Of a stretch of 14,571 nt of DNA, positions 1 to 7,058 are shown piece after piece. The notes below the pieces were generated by a model, which saw only the letters and a list, made by a program, of their open reading frames with translations, was not told the DNA's origin and ran no database searches. Source of the stretch: Paracoccaceae bacterium (lineage in GTDB: Bacteria > Pseudomonadota > Alphaproteobacteria > Rhodobacterales > Rhodobacteraceae); contig SBFT01000071.1 of NCBI GenBank assembly GCA_006227805.1, forward strand, positions 1-14,571, given 5' to 3'. The stretch's first letter is position 1; each line of letters begins with the position of its first letter. The position numbers and the translations under genes are program-made.

Positions 1-1
1 G

Positions 2-97
2 GCCTTGCGCAAGGCGGTCCTGACGGCGCGCGACGGGGCCGAAGTGCTGCGCCTTCTTCGGGACGCGCTGGTGCCGCAGGACAGGGTGGCCGCATGA
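2..97 (+). CDS. C-terminal end of an upstream gene, probably tRNA-dihydrouridine synthase DusB (NifR3)
   Basis: An open frame enters from the left edge and ends at TGA 95-97, giving 31 residues that include the stretch LRKAVLTARDGAEVLRLLRD. The stop overlaps the ntrB start codon in an ATGA arrangement, so the two genes are very likely co-transcribed and translationally coupled. No catalytic motif is visible in so short a tail. The identification is inferred from gene order: in Rhodobacter and many other alphaproteobacteria the gene before ntrB is nifR3/dusB, a flavin-dependent enzyme reducing uridine to dihydrouridine in tRNA, whose C-terminus is a helical domain compatible with this tail. 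Reading frame and stop are certain; the product name is not. Confidence 0.55.
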   Translation, partial: ALRKAVLTARDGAEVLRLLRDALVPQDRVAA

Positions 98-1206
98 CCT
101 CGGACCAGTCGATCTGGGCCTCGCTGCCGGTGCCCGCGCTGCTGATCGACGGCGAGGACCGCATCATCGACGTCAACTCGGCCGCCGAGGGGTTCTTCAA
201 CGCCTCGGCCCGGTCGGTGCGCGGCACGCCGGTCTGGGACCAGGTGGCGGTCGATGCGCCGCTCGAGGAGGCGCTGCAACGGGCGCGGGCGAACGGCACG
301 CCGCTCTTCGTCAACGACGTAGACGTGGGCACGGGCAGCCGCGCGCCGCTGCAATGCGCGCTGCAGATCGCGCCCCTTGTCGGCCACCCCGGCACGATGA
401 TCCTGATGATCAGCCCGCGCGAACTGGCGGGCCGCATGACGCAGAGCCATTCGGTCAAGTCCGCCGCCCAATCCGCCATCGGCATGGCCGAGATGCTGGC
501 GCACGAGATCAAGAACCCGCTGGCGGGCATCACCGGCGCGGCACAGCTCCTCAGCATGAACCTTGCGCCGGAAGACCTTGAATTGACGGATCTTATCGTC
601 GCCGAGAGCCGCCGGATCGTGAAGCTGCTGGAACAGGTCGAGCAATTCGGCAACCTCTCCGCCCCCGATTTCAGGCCGGTCAACATCCATGACGTTCTTG
701 ACCGGGCGCGCCGTTCGGCGCTGCTGGGCTTCGGCGCCCACATGACCATCATCGAGGATTACGACCCCTCGCTGCCGCTGGCCTGGGGCGATCCCGACCA
801 GTTGCTCCAGGTCGTGCTGAACCTGCTCAAGAACGCCTCCGAGGCCGCCGATCCCGCGGGCGGCAAGATCCGCATCCACACCTTCTTCGAACATTCCTTC
901 CGCCTGCGCCGGTCGGACGGGTCGGGCCATTCGCTGCCCCTCCAGGTCGAGATCATCGACGATGGCCCGGGCCTGCCCGAACACATCAAGGCCGACATCT
1001 TCGATCCCTTCGTCTCGGGGCGCGAGAACGGCACCGGGCTGGGCCTGGCGCTGGTCTCGAAGATCGTGTCCGACCATGACGGCTGGATTTCCGTGACCTC
1101 GGTGCCCGGCCGCACCGTCTTCCGCCTGTCGCTGCAACGCGTCCCGCGCGAGCCCAAGACCGGCGAGGCAATCGCCACAGACCCCGTGAACAAGGAGAGC
1201 CGCTGA
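94..1206 (+). CDS. ntrB: Nitrogen regulation sensor histidine kinase NtrB (GlnL)
   Basis: A 370-residue cytoplasmic sensor kinase that, in its family, phosphorylates NtrC when nitrogen is scarce and is switched to phosphatase by PII protein. An N-terminal PAS-like domain (about residues 5-110) is followed by the dimerisation domain with the phospho-acceptor His137 in the H-box [10 protein letters not shown]. The ATP-binding domain shows the N-box (LLKNASEA, Asn247), the G1 box (DDGPGLP, around Asp290) and the G2 box ([12 protein letters not shown], from Gly313). There is no membrane segment, which separates it from NtrY in the same locus. Length matches the NtrB family. The start ATG overlaps the stop of the upstream gene. 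The gene ends one base into ntrC, behind an AAGGAG-type ribosome site near 1193, so NtrB and NtrC are probably made in a fixed ratio. Hybrid alternatives are excluded because no receiver domain is attached. Confidence 0.94.
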   Translation: MTSDQSIWASLPVPALLIDGEDRIIDVNSAAEGFFNASARSVRGTPVWDQVAVDAPLEEALQRARANGTPLFVNDVDVGTGSRAPLQCALQIAPLVGHPGTMILMISPRELAGRMTQSHSVKSAAQSAIGMAEMLAHEIKNPLAGITGAAQLLSMNLAPEDLELTDLIVAESRRIVKLLEQVEQFGNLSAPDFRPVNIHDVLDRARRSALLGFGAHMTIIEDYDPSLPLAWGDPDQLLQVVLNLLKNASEAADPAGGKIRIHTFFEHSFRLRRSDGSGHSLPLQVEIIDDGPGLPEHIKADIFDPFVSGRENGTGLGLALVSKIVSDHDGWISVTSVPGRTVFRLSLQRVPREPKTGEAIATDPVNKESR

Positions 1207-2573
1207 TGGATGGCACCGTTCTCGTCGCCGATGACGACCGCACGATCCGAACCGTCCTGACCCAGGCGCTGACGCGCGCGGGCTGCAAGGTCCATGCCAC
1301 GTCCTCGCTGACCACGCTGATGCGCTGGGTGGCCGAGGGCAAGGGCGACGTGGTGATCTCGGACGTGGTGATGCCCGACGGGAACGGGCTCGAGATGCTG
1401 CCCAAGATCGCGCAGGACCGCCCCGGACTGCCGGTCATCGTGATCAGCGCCCAGAACACCATCATGACCGCGATCCAGGCCGCCGAGGCCAAGGCCTACG
1501 ACTACCTGCCCAAGCCCTTCGACCTGCCCGACCTGATGAAGCGCACCGCGCGTGCGCTGGAACAGAAGCGCCGCAGCCCGGCGGAACGCGCGGTCGATGA
1601 CGACGAACGGCCCGACGATCTGCCGCTGGTCGGTCGCACGCCGGTCATGCAGCAGCTCTACCGCCTCGTGGCGCGCGTCATGAACACCGACCTGCCGGTC
1701 CTGATCTCGGGCGAGAGCGGCACCGGAAAGTCGCTGATCGCGCGCGCCATCCACGACTTCTCGGACCGCCGGACGCTGCCTTTCGTCACCATCACCGGCA
1801 GCGACATCCGCGAACTGGAAGGCCCCGCGCGGGTTCTGGCGCGGGTCAGGGGCGGCACGCTGCTGATCGACGAGATCGCCGATGTCGAGGAGGAACTGCA
1901 GGCCCGCATCGTGCGCATGATGGATGCGCCGGGCGAATACGTGCCCCGCTTCATGGCGACCAGCCAGAGCGATCTGTCCGCCGCGATGGAGGCGGGCCGC
2001 GTCCGCCAGGACCTGTTCTACCGCCTCTCGGGCGCGCAGATCCACGTGCCGTCCCTGCGCGAACGCGTCGACGACATCCCGCTTCTGGCCGAGCATTTCC
2101 TGAACCGGGCCGAGCGCGAGGGCGCCTCGAAACGTCATCTGGGCGCGCAGGCGGCCGAGCTGTTCCGCGCCTATTCCTGGCCCGGCAATGTCCGCCAGTT
2201 GGAAAACGCCATCCGCCGCCTGGTCCTGACCAGCCGGGCCGAGGAGATCACCCGCTCCGAGGTCGAGGGCGTCCTGGGCAGCCAGCCCGAGACCCAGCCC
2301 GTGCTGGGCGGCGGCGAGGCAGAGAAGCTCTCGACCTCGGTCGCGCGTCACCTGCGGCGCTATTTCGACCTGCACGGCAACATGCTGCCGCCGCCGGGCC
2401 TGCATGGCCGCATCCTGCGCGAGGTCGAGGCGCCGCTGATCGAGATCGCGCTGGACGCCACTGGCGGCAACCAGGCAAAATGTGCCGATCTTCTGGGGAT
2501 CAACCGCAATACCTTGCGCAAAAAGATCACCGACCTGGATATCCAGGTGACACGCCGCCGCAAATTGATGTAA
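1206..2573 (+). CDS. ntrC: Nitrogen response regulator NtrC (GlnG), Rhodobacter type lacking GAFTGA
   Basis: A 455-residue response regulator, partner of NtrB, controlling nitrogen assimilation genes. The receiver domain (residues 1-120) has the acidic pocket DDD at 9-11, phospho-acceptor Asp53 and conserved Lys103. The AAA+ domain has Walker A GESGTGK (169-175), Walker [10 protein letters not shown] (Asp222-Glu223) and the PSLRER segment. A Fis-type helix-turn-helix (about 417-448, with [20 protein letters not shown]) binds DNA. The sigma-54 contact motif GAFTGA is absent: only 46 residues separate the Walker A Lys from the Walker B Asp, about 16 fewer than in enteric NtrC. The second pore loop, with its RVGG-type segment before sensor I, is also about 10 residues shorter. 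R. capsulatus NtrC has the same GAFTGA loss and is known to activate the housekeeping sigma-70 polymerase. The ATPase Walker motifs remain intact. The start is fixed by the TGATG overlap with ntrB and a good AAGGAG site. Confidence 0.95.
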   Translation: MDGTVLVADDDRTIRTVLTQALTRAGCKVHATSSLTTLMRWVAEGKGDVVISDVVMPDGNGLEMLPKIAQDRPGLPVIVISAQNTIMTAIQAAEAKAYDYLPKPFDLPDLMKRTARALEQKRRSPAERAVDDDERPDDLPLVGRTPVMQQLYRLVARVMNTDLPVLISGESGTGKSLIARAIHDFSDRRTLPFVTITGSDIRELEGPARVLARVRGGTLLIDEIADVEEELQARIVRMMDAPGEYVPRFMATSQSDLSAAMEAGRVRQDLFYRLSGAQIHVPSLRERVDDIPLLAEHFLNRAEREGASKRHLGAQAAELFRAYSWPGNVRQLENAIRRLVLTSRAEEITRSEVEGVLGSQPETQPVLGGGEAEKLSTSVARHLRRYFDLHGNMLPPPGLHGRILREVEAPLIEIALDATGGNQAKCADLLGINRNTLRKKITDLDIQVTRRRKLM

Positions 2574-2690
2574 ATTCGCCACAGGCCGTGTCGATTCCGC
2601 CGCAGGTCCCTGCGGCGCGTCAGAAAGAACACGGGAACAACACAGGCGGTGGGTCGCGGGCAGCGACACCCTCAGGATAAGGGGCATCGG
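2574..2690 (+). other. ntrC-ntrY intergenic region with GC-rich hairpin
   Basis: This 117-bp gap contains a perfect inverted repeat with arms 2598-2606 and 2609-2617 (CGCCGCAGG / CCTGCGGCG). It folds as an 8-bp stem with a GTCC loop. No T-run follows, so it is not a classic rho-independent terminator; it may attenuate or stabilise the transcript, or be a protein-binding dyad. The end of the gap carries the AAGGGG ribosome site (2679-2684) that supports the GTG start of ntrY at 2691. I saw no convincing sigma-70 or sigma-54 promoter. Confidence 0.5.
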
Positions 2691-4952
2691 GTGGCGACCC
2701 GGGCACAGCAGAGCCATTGGACGGAGCGTTTCCGCCAGATGAGCCGCGCGCGCAGGGTGCGCAATGCGGCGACGCTGGGGCTTGTGGTGCTGGGCCCGCT
2801 TCTGGCGCTGGCCACCTTCATGGTGCTGGGGCCTCTGGACGCGGATGTGAGCGGCCTGTCGCTGCGCCTCGTCCTTCTGGCCGACCTCGTCTACATCCTG
2901 GTCGTCGCTGCGCTGGTCCTGGGCTCGGTCGCGCGGCTGATCGCGGCGCGGCGGGCGCAATCGGCGGGCTCGCGGCTGCACCTGCGCCTGACCGGCGTCT
3001 TCGCGCTGCTGGCGCTGATCCCCACCGTCACGGTCGCGATCTTCGCGGGCCTCACCGTCAATATCGGCCTCGAGGGCTGGTTCTCGGACCGCGTTCGCAA
3101 CGTGGTCGGCGCCTCGCTCGCCGCCGCCGAGGCCTACGAGGGCGAACAGCGCGCCGACCTGGCCGAGGACGCCCGCGCGCTGGCGCGCTACATCGACGCC
3201 AGCCGCGGCGTCACCTTCTTCATGGGCGACGGCGAGATCCGCCAGGTCCTGGCCCAGGGCCAGTCCCAGATCCAGCGCGGCCTGCGCGAGGCCTATGTCG
3301 TCGACGGCACCGGCGAGATCCGCGCCCGCGGCGAGAGCAGCTATCTCTTCGATTTCGAGACGCTGAGCCCCGACCAGATCGCCGAGGCCTCGGAGGCGGG
3401 CCTCGTCATCATCGAGGACTGGGACAACAACGAGTTCCGCGCGCTGGTGCGCCTCGACGCCTTCGTGGACCGCTATCTTTACGTCAGCCGCGAGGTCGAT
3501 GGCGAAATCCTCAGCCTGCTGGACGACACGCAGGAATCGGTGCGCCTCTATCAGCAGCTGGAAAGCGAACGCGGCCGGGTCCTCTTCGAGTTCGGCCTGC
3601 TGTATCTGGGGTTCGCCGTCATCCTGATCCTGGCCGCGATCTGGCTGGGTCTGTGGTTCGCCGAACGCCTCTCGCGGCCGGTGGGCCGCCTGACCGGGGC
3701 CGCGCAGCGCGTCGGCGCGGGCGATCTGGACGTGCGCGTGATCGAGGAGGAAGGCGACGACGAGATCGCCATGCTGGGGCGCTACTTCAACCAGATGACG
3801 CGCCAGCTGAAAGGCCAGCGCGAGACGCTTCTGGACAATACCCGCCAGATCGAGCGCCGCAGGCGGCTCTTCGATTCGGTCCTGTCCTCGGTCACCTCGG
3901 GCGTGGTGGGCCTCGATCCCGAGGGGCGCATCACCTTCGTGAACCGCTCGGCCGAACGCCTGCTCGACTGGACCGGCGACGAACACGCGCTGTCGCTCAA
4001 GGTCGCGGTGCCGGAATTCGGGGCGCTCTTCGACACGCTGAAATCGGGCAGCGCCGAAGTGGCCCAGGACGACATCCGCGTCACCCGCCAGGGCCGGCTG
4101 GAAAACCTGCTGGTCCGCATGGCCACGCGGCGGGCCGAGGATGGCCGCCTCGAAGGCTACGTGGTCGCCTTCGACGACGTCACCGACCTCGTCAGCGCCC
4201 AGCGCATGGCGGCCTGGGGCGACGTCGCGCGCCGCATCGCCCACGAGATCAAGAACCCGCTGACGCCGATCCAGCTCTCGGCCGAACGCATCAAGCGCAA
4301 GTTCGCCCCCAGGCTGGGCGAGGACAGCGACCAGCTGGAAGCGATGACCGACGTGATCGTGCGCCAGACCAACGACCTGCGCCGCATCGTCAACGAATTC
4401 GCCAAGTTCGCCCGGATGCCCGAACCCGAACGCCGGGCCGAGGACCTGGCCCAGCTGGTGCGCGACGCGGTGCTGCTGCAACAGACCGGCCAGCCCGGGC
4501 TGCGCATCACGGCCGAGCTGCCGGAGGCGCCGATGATGGCCGATCTGGACGCCACCATGATCAGCCAGGCGCTGACGAACCTTATCAAGAACGCAGGCGA
4601 AGCCATTGAGACGCTTCAGCAAAAGGGCGCACCCGATGACCACGAGCCGGAAATCCGCGTGGCCCTCTCCCGGGACGGGGGGCGGGCGCTCCTGACCATT
4701 TCGGACAACGGGATCGGCCTGCCCGAAGACCGCGCGCGCCTCTTCGAGCCTTATGTGACCACCCGCGACGAAGGCACCGGCCTCGGCCTGCCCATCGTCA
4801 AGAAGATCATCGAGGAACATGGCGGCACGCTTGTCCTCGACGACGCGGCCCCGTTCCACCCCGGCGACAGGCCCGGCGCCATGGCCGTGATCCGCCTGCC
4901 GCTGCGCCCCGAGACCGCGCCGACCGAAGACCCAAGCGAGGGAAGAGAATGA
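2691..4952 (+). CDS. ntrY: Membrane sensor histidine kinase NtrY
   Basis: A 753-residue transmembrane histidine kinase, partner of NtrX, linked in relatives to nitrogen metabolism, redox/oxygen sensing and envelope functions. Three hydrophobic segments lie near the N-terminus (about residues 27-48, 59-84 and 100-126). A predicted extracytoplasmic sensor region (about 127-297), a fourth segment (298-323) and a HAMP linker (324-376) follow. Then come a PAS domain (about 390-490), the H-box [10 protein letters not shown] with His518, the N-box LIKNAGEA (Asn634), the G1 box DNGIGLP (from Asp672) and the G2 box GTGLGLPIVKKI. This order is diagnostic of NtrY. The start chosen is GTG 2691, six bases after AAGGGG. 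An in-frame GTG at 2649 and ATG at 2739 are alternatives, but the first has a poor ribosome site. The 3' end overlaps ntrX by four bases (ATGA), so the kinase and regulator are coupled. Confidence 0.94.
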   Translation: MATRAQQSHWTERFRQMSRARRVRNAATLGLVVLGPLLALATFMVLGPLDADVSGLSLRLVLLADLVYILVVAALVLGSVARLIAARRAQSAGSRLHLRLTGVFALLALIPTVTVAIFAGLTVNIGLEGWFSDRVRNVVGASLAAAEAYEGEQRADLAEDARALARYIDASRGVTFFMGDGEIRQVLAQGQSQIQRGLREAYVVDGTGEIRARGESSYLFDFETLSPDQIAEASEAGLVIIEDWDNNEFRALVRLDAFVDRYLYVSREVDGEILSLLDDTQESVRLYQQLESERGRVLFEFGLLYLGFAVILILAAIWLGLWFAERLSRPVGRLTGAAQRVGAGDLDVRVIEEEGDDEIAMLGRYFNQMTRQLKGQRETLLDNTRQIERRRRLFDSVLSSVTSGVVGLDPEGRITFVNRSAERLLDWTGDEHALSLKVAVPEFGALFDTLKSGSAEVAQDDIRVTRQGRLENLLVRMATRRAEDGRLEGYVVAFDDVTDLVSAQRMAAWGDVARRIAHEIKNPLTPIQLSAERIKRKFAPRLGEDSDQLEAMTDVIVRQTNDLRRIVNEFAKFARMPEPERRAEDLAQLVRDAVLLQQTGQPGLRITAELPEAPMMADLDATMISQALTNLIKNAGEAIETLQQKGAPDDHEPEIRVALSRDGGRALLTISDNGIGLPEDRARLFEPYVTTRDEGTGLGLPIVKKIIEEHGGTLVLDDAAPFHPGDRPGAMAVIRLPLRPETAPTEDPSEGRE

Positions 4953-6361
4953 CTGACATCCTGATCGTAGACGACGAACGCGACATCCGCGAACTGGTCT
5001 CGGACATCCTCGAGGACGAGGGCTACACCACCCGGCTGGCCGGCAATTCCGACGAATGCATGGCCGCCATCAATGCCGAGCCGCCCGCGCTCCTGATCCT
5101 CGATATCTGGCTCAAGGACAGCAACATGGACGGGATCGACATCCTCAAGACCGTCAAGCGCGACAACCCGGACGTGCCGGTCGTCATCATCTCGGGCCAT
5201 GGCAACATCGAGATCGCGGTCGCCGCGATCAAGCAGGGCGCCTATGACTTCATCGAGAAGCCCTTCAACATCGACCAGCTTCTCGTGGTGATCCGTCGCG
5301 CCATGGAAACCTCGCGCCTGCGCCGCGAGAATCTCAGCCTGCGCCGCCGCGAGACGGGCGCCGCCCGGATGATCGGCGCCAGCCCCGCCTTCCGCGCGCT
5401 GGTGGGCCAGCTCGACAAGGTCACCAAGTCGAACGGCCGCGTGATGCTCTCGGGGCCCGCCGGGTCGGGCAAGGAGATCGCCGCGCGCTATGTCCACGCC
5501 CAGTCGAACCGCGCCTCGGGTCCCTTCGTCACCGTCAATTGCGCCTCGATCGAGCCCGAGCGCATGGAGGAGGTGCTCTTCGGCCGCGAGGGCTCGGACC
5601 GCGGCGTCGAGAAGGGCCTCCTCGAGGAGGCGCATGGCGGCGTGATCTATTTCGACGAAGTGGCCGACATGCCGATCGGCACCCAGTCCAAGATCCTGCG
5701 CGTGCTGGTCGACCAGCAGTTCCAGCGCGTGGGCGGCACCGACAAGGTGCGCGTCGACCTGCGCGTCATCTCCTCGACCAACCGCGACCTCCAGGCGGCG
5801 ATCGCGGCGGGCGCCTTCCGGCAGGAACTCTATCACCGCCTCAACGTGGTCCCGGTCAGCGTGCCCTCGCTCTCGGACCGGCGCGAGGACATTCCCCTTC
5901 TGGCGGAACATTTCATCGCCCATTTCAACGAAACCCAAGGGCTTCCGCTCCGCCCGCTCTCGGACGAGGCGGTGGCCCTGATGCAGACCATGGAATGGCC
6001 GGGCAACGTGCGCCAGCTCAAGAACCTGATCGAACGGGTGCTGATCCTGGGCGACGGCGCAGGCCCGATCGAGGCGCCGGAACTGCCCGGCGACAGCCCC
6101 GCGGGCGATGCCGAGGGCAGGGTGGTCCTGTCCGGCGCGCTGGCCTCGCTGCCCCTGCGCGAGGCGCGCGAGGCCTTCGAGCGCGAATACCTCCTCACCC
6201 AGATCAACCGCTTCGGCGGCAACATCAGCCGCACCGCCTCCTTCGTGGGGATGGAACGCAGCGCGCTGCACCGCAAGCTCAAGTCGCTGGGCGTGGTCAC
6301 CACGGCGAAGGCGGGCGCGCGCGTGGCGCATCTGGACGATGGCGAGGACGACGATCTCTGA
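4949..6361 (+). CDS. ntrX: Response regulator NtrX, without GAFTGA loop
   Basis: A 470-residue response regulator cognate to NtrY. The receiver domain contains the acidic pair Asp8-Asp9, phospho-acceptor Asp52 (LILDIWL) and Lys104. The AAA+ domain has Walker A GPAGSGK (169-175) and Walker B GGVIYFDEV (Asp236-Glu237), followed by an intact second loop with FQRVGG. The C-terminus (about 410-449) is a Fis-type helix-turn-helix ending in SALHRKLKSLGV. Where sigma-54 activators carry GAFTGA, this protein has LFGREGSDRGVEKGLLEE, so classical sigma-54 contact is not expected; the loss is recurrent in alphaproteobacterial NtrX as far as I know. The ATG overlaps the ntrY stop, with a GAGGGAAG ribosome site upstream. 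It closes the ntrBCYX cluster, and the next gene lies convergent on the other strand. NtrX is distinguished from NtrC by the LDIW receiver motif and by its position after ntrY. Confidence 0.95.
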   Translation: MTDILIVDDERDIRELVSDILEDEGYTTRLAGNSDECMAAINAEPPALLILDIWLKDSNMDGIDILKTVKRDNPDVPVVIISGHGNIEIAVAAIKQGAYDFIEKPFNIDQLLVVIRRAMETSRLRRENLSLRRRETGAARMIGASPAFRALVGQLDKVTKSNGRVMLSGPAGSGKEIAARYVHAQSNRASGPFVTVNCASIEPERMEEVLFGREGSDRGVEKGLLEEAHGGVIYFDEVADMPIGTQSKILRVLVDQQFQRVGGTDKVRVDLRVISSTNRDLQAAIAAGAFRQELYHRLNVVPVSVPSLSDRREDIPLLAEHFIAHFNETQGLPLRPLSDEAVALMQTMEWPGNVRQLKNLIERVLILGDGAGPIEAPELPGDSPAGDAEGRVVLSGALASLPLREAREAFEREYLLTQINRFGGNISRTASFVGMERSALHRKLKSLGVVTTAKAGARVAHLDDGEDDDL

Positions 6362-6481
6362 CGCGCGAGGCCCGGACCGACGGGTCCTGATCCGCAGGGC
6401 CGCCGGCACCTCTTTCTGGTCGAAAATACGCAATTCCACGCCGCGGCCTGTGACCGGCCCTTCGGCATTCGTGCCTTGCGA
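6362..6481. other. Convergent intergenic region between ntrX and the lipoprotein gene
   Basis: These 120 bases hold two short hairpins: GGACC/GGTCC with loop GACG (6374-6387), and GGCA/TGCC with loop TTCG (6464-6475). Neither is followed by a T-run on either strand, so intrinsic termination of ntrX or of the opposing gene is plausible but weakly supported. No small gene is evident. Confidence 0.3.
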
Positions 6482-6952
6482 TCAGCCCCGCGTCACGATC
6501 TGCCAGCTGCCATCGTCGTATCGGATCACGCAGGATCGCGGCGTGATCGCGGGCAGGCGGGTGCTGGCCTGGACGGGCGCCGCGTTGCGCACGCCGGCAG
6601 GGCAGGCGGGGATCGAGACCGGCGCATAGCCGCGGTCCGCCATGCACTGGTCCTGAACCCGCGCGCGCAGGCCCGCGTTCGGGTCGACCGTATAGATCTG
6701 TCCCGGCTCCCAGTATCCGGGAATCACCGTGCAGACCCCGGCGGAATTGCAGACCTGCCGGGCCGGGATGAAGGTGGGCGGGGTCTGGCGCACCTGGGTC
6801 GCCACCGGTGCCGCGTTCAGGGCGCGCACCGCGCAGTCGGTGCGGTCGCGCTCCATCCGCGTCACCTCGACGCCGGTCTTGTGATAGATCGTCAGCGGCG
6901 TGCAGGACGCCAGCGCGGTCAGGGCCGCGACGGGAAGAAGCCGATGTTTCAT
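6482..6952 (-). CDS. Hypothetical small lipoprotein with six mature cysteines
   Basis: A 156-residue predicted lipoprotein of unknown function. The N-terminus is a short signal peptide (Lys2, His3, Arg4, then a hydrophobic run) ending in the lipobox LASC, with Cys17 as the lipidation site. The mature part has six further cysteines (40, 68, 74, 103, 117, 141), an even number that could form three disulfides, as expected for an extracytoplasmic protein. Recognisable blocks are CNSAGVCTVIPGYWEPG, DQCMADRGY with SIPAC close behind, and a C-terminal SCVIRYDDGSWQIV. I recognise no enzyme motif. ATG 6952 was chosen because it places the signal peptide correctly; an in-frame ATG at 7018 would add 22 residues that fit no signal peptide. 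The ribosome site is weak, and a promoter-like sequence lies immediately upstream. It sits alone between ntrX (convergent) and trkA (divergent), so it is probably monocistronic. Confidence 0.82.
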   Translation of the reverse strand: MKHRLLPVAALTALASCTPLTIYHKTGVEVTRMERDRTDCAVRALNAAPVATQVRQTPPTFIPARQVCNSAGVCTVIPGYWEPGQIYTVDPNAGLRARVQDQCMADRGYAPVSIPACPAGVRNAAPVQASTRLPAITPRSCVIRYDDGSWQIVTRG

Positions 6953-6958
6953 GCCGCC

Positions 6959-6987
6959 ATTCTGCCGCGCGCGAAGGGGACTGACAA
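6959..6987 (-). promoter_or_regulatory. Candidate sigma-70 promoter for the lipoprotein gene
   Basis: Read on the minus strand, TTGTCA (6987-6982) is followed after exactly 17 bases by CAGAAT (6964-6959). This matches the -35 and -10 consensus in 5 of 6 and 4 of 6 positions. The -10 ends only six bases before the ATG at 6952, so transcription would begin at or next to the start codon and give a leaderless mRNA. This fits the poor ribosome site, but has not been tested. Confidence 0.35.
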
Positions 6988-6992
6988 TTGAT

Positions 6993-7021
6993 TTGACCGC
7001 CCCGGGGCCTTCTGCCATTCA
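6993..7021 (+). promoter_or_regulatory. Candidate promoter for trkA-trkH
   Basis: TTGACC (6993-6998) is a good -35 match. Seventeen bases later lies CATTCA (7016-7021), a poor -10. The element lies almost back-to-back with the divergent promoter candidate, so one regulator could affect both. The implied transcription start near 7028 leaves a leader of about 30 bases before the trkA ATG. Confidence 0.3.
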
Positions 7022-7058
7022 AAGGGTCCGGTTCCATGAGGCCAGGACGGTCGATCCG

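Noticed and set aside
2574..2690. NtrC-binding or sigma-54 promoter sites before ntrY
   Set aside because: No GG-N10-GC promoter core or TGCACC-type dyad could be found in the gap.
759..4859. Very long minus-strand open frame (1366 codons) opposite ntrB, ntrC and ntrY
   Set aside because: The plus strand is fully explained by conserved kinases and a regulator. The antisense translation is rich in Arg, Asp, Gly, Ala, Gln and His with no domain, as expected when GC-rich codons are read in reverse.
6953..7018. Longer start for the lipoprotein at ATG 7018
   Set aside because: It would bury the signal peptide behind 22 residues and overlap the trkA promoter region.
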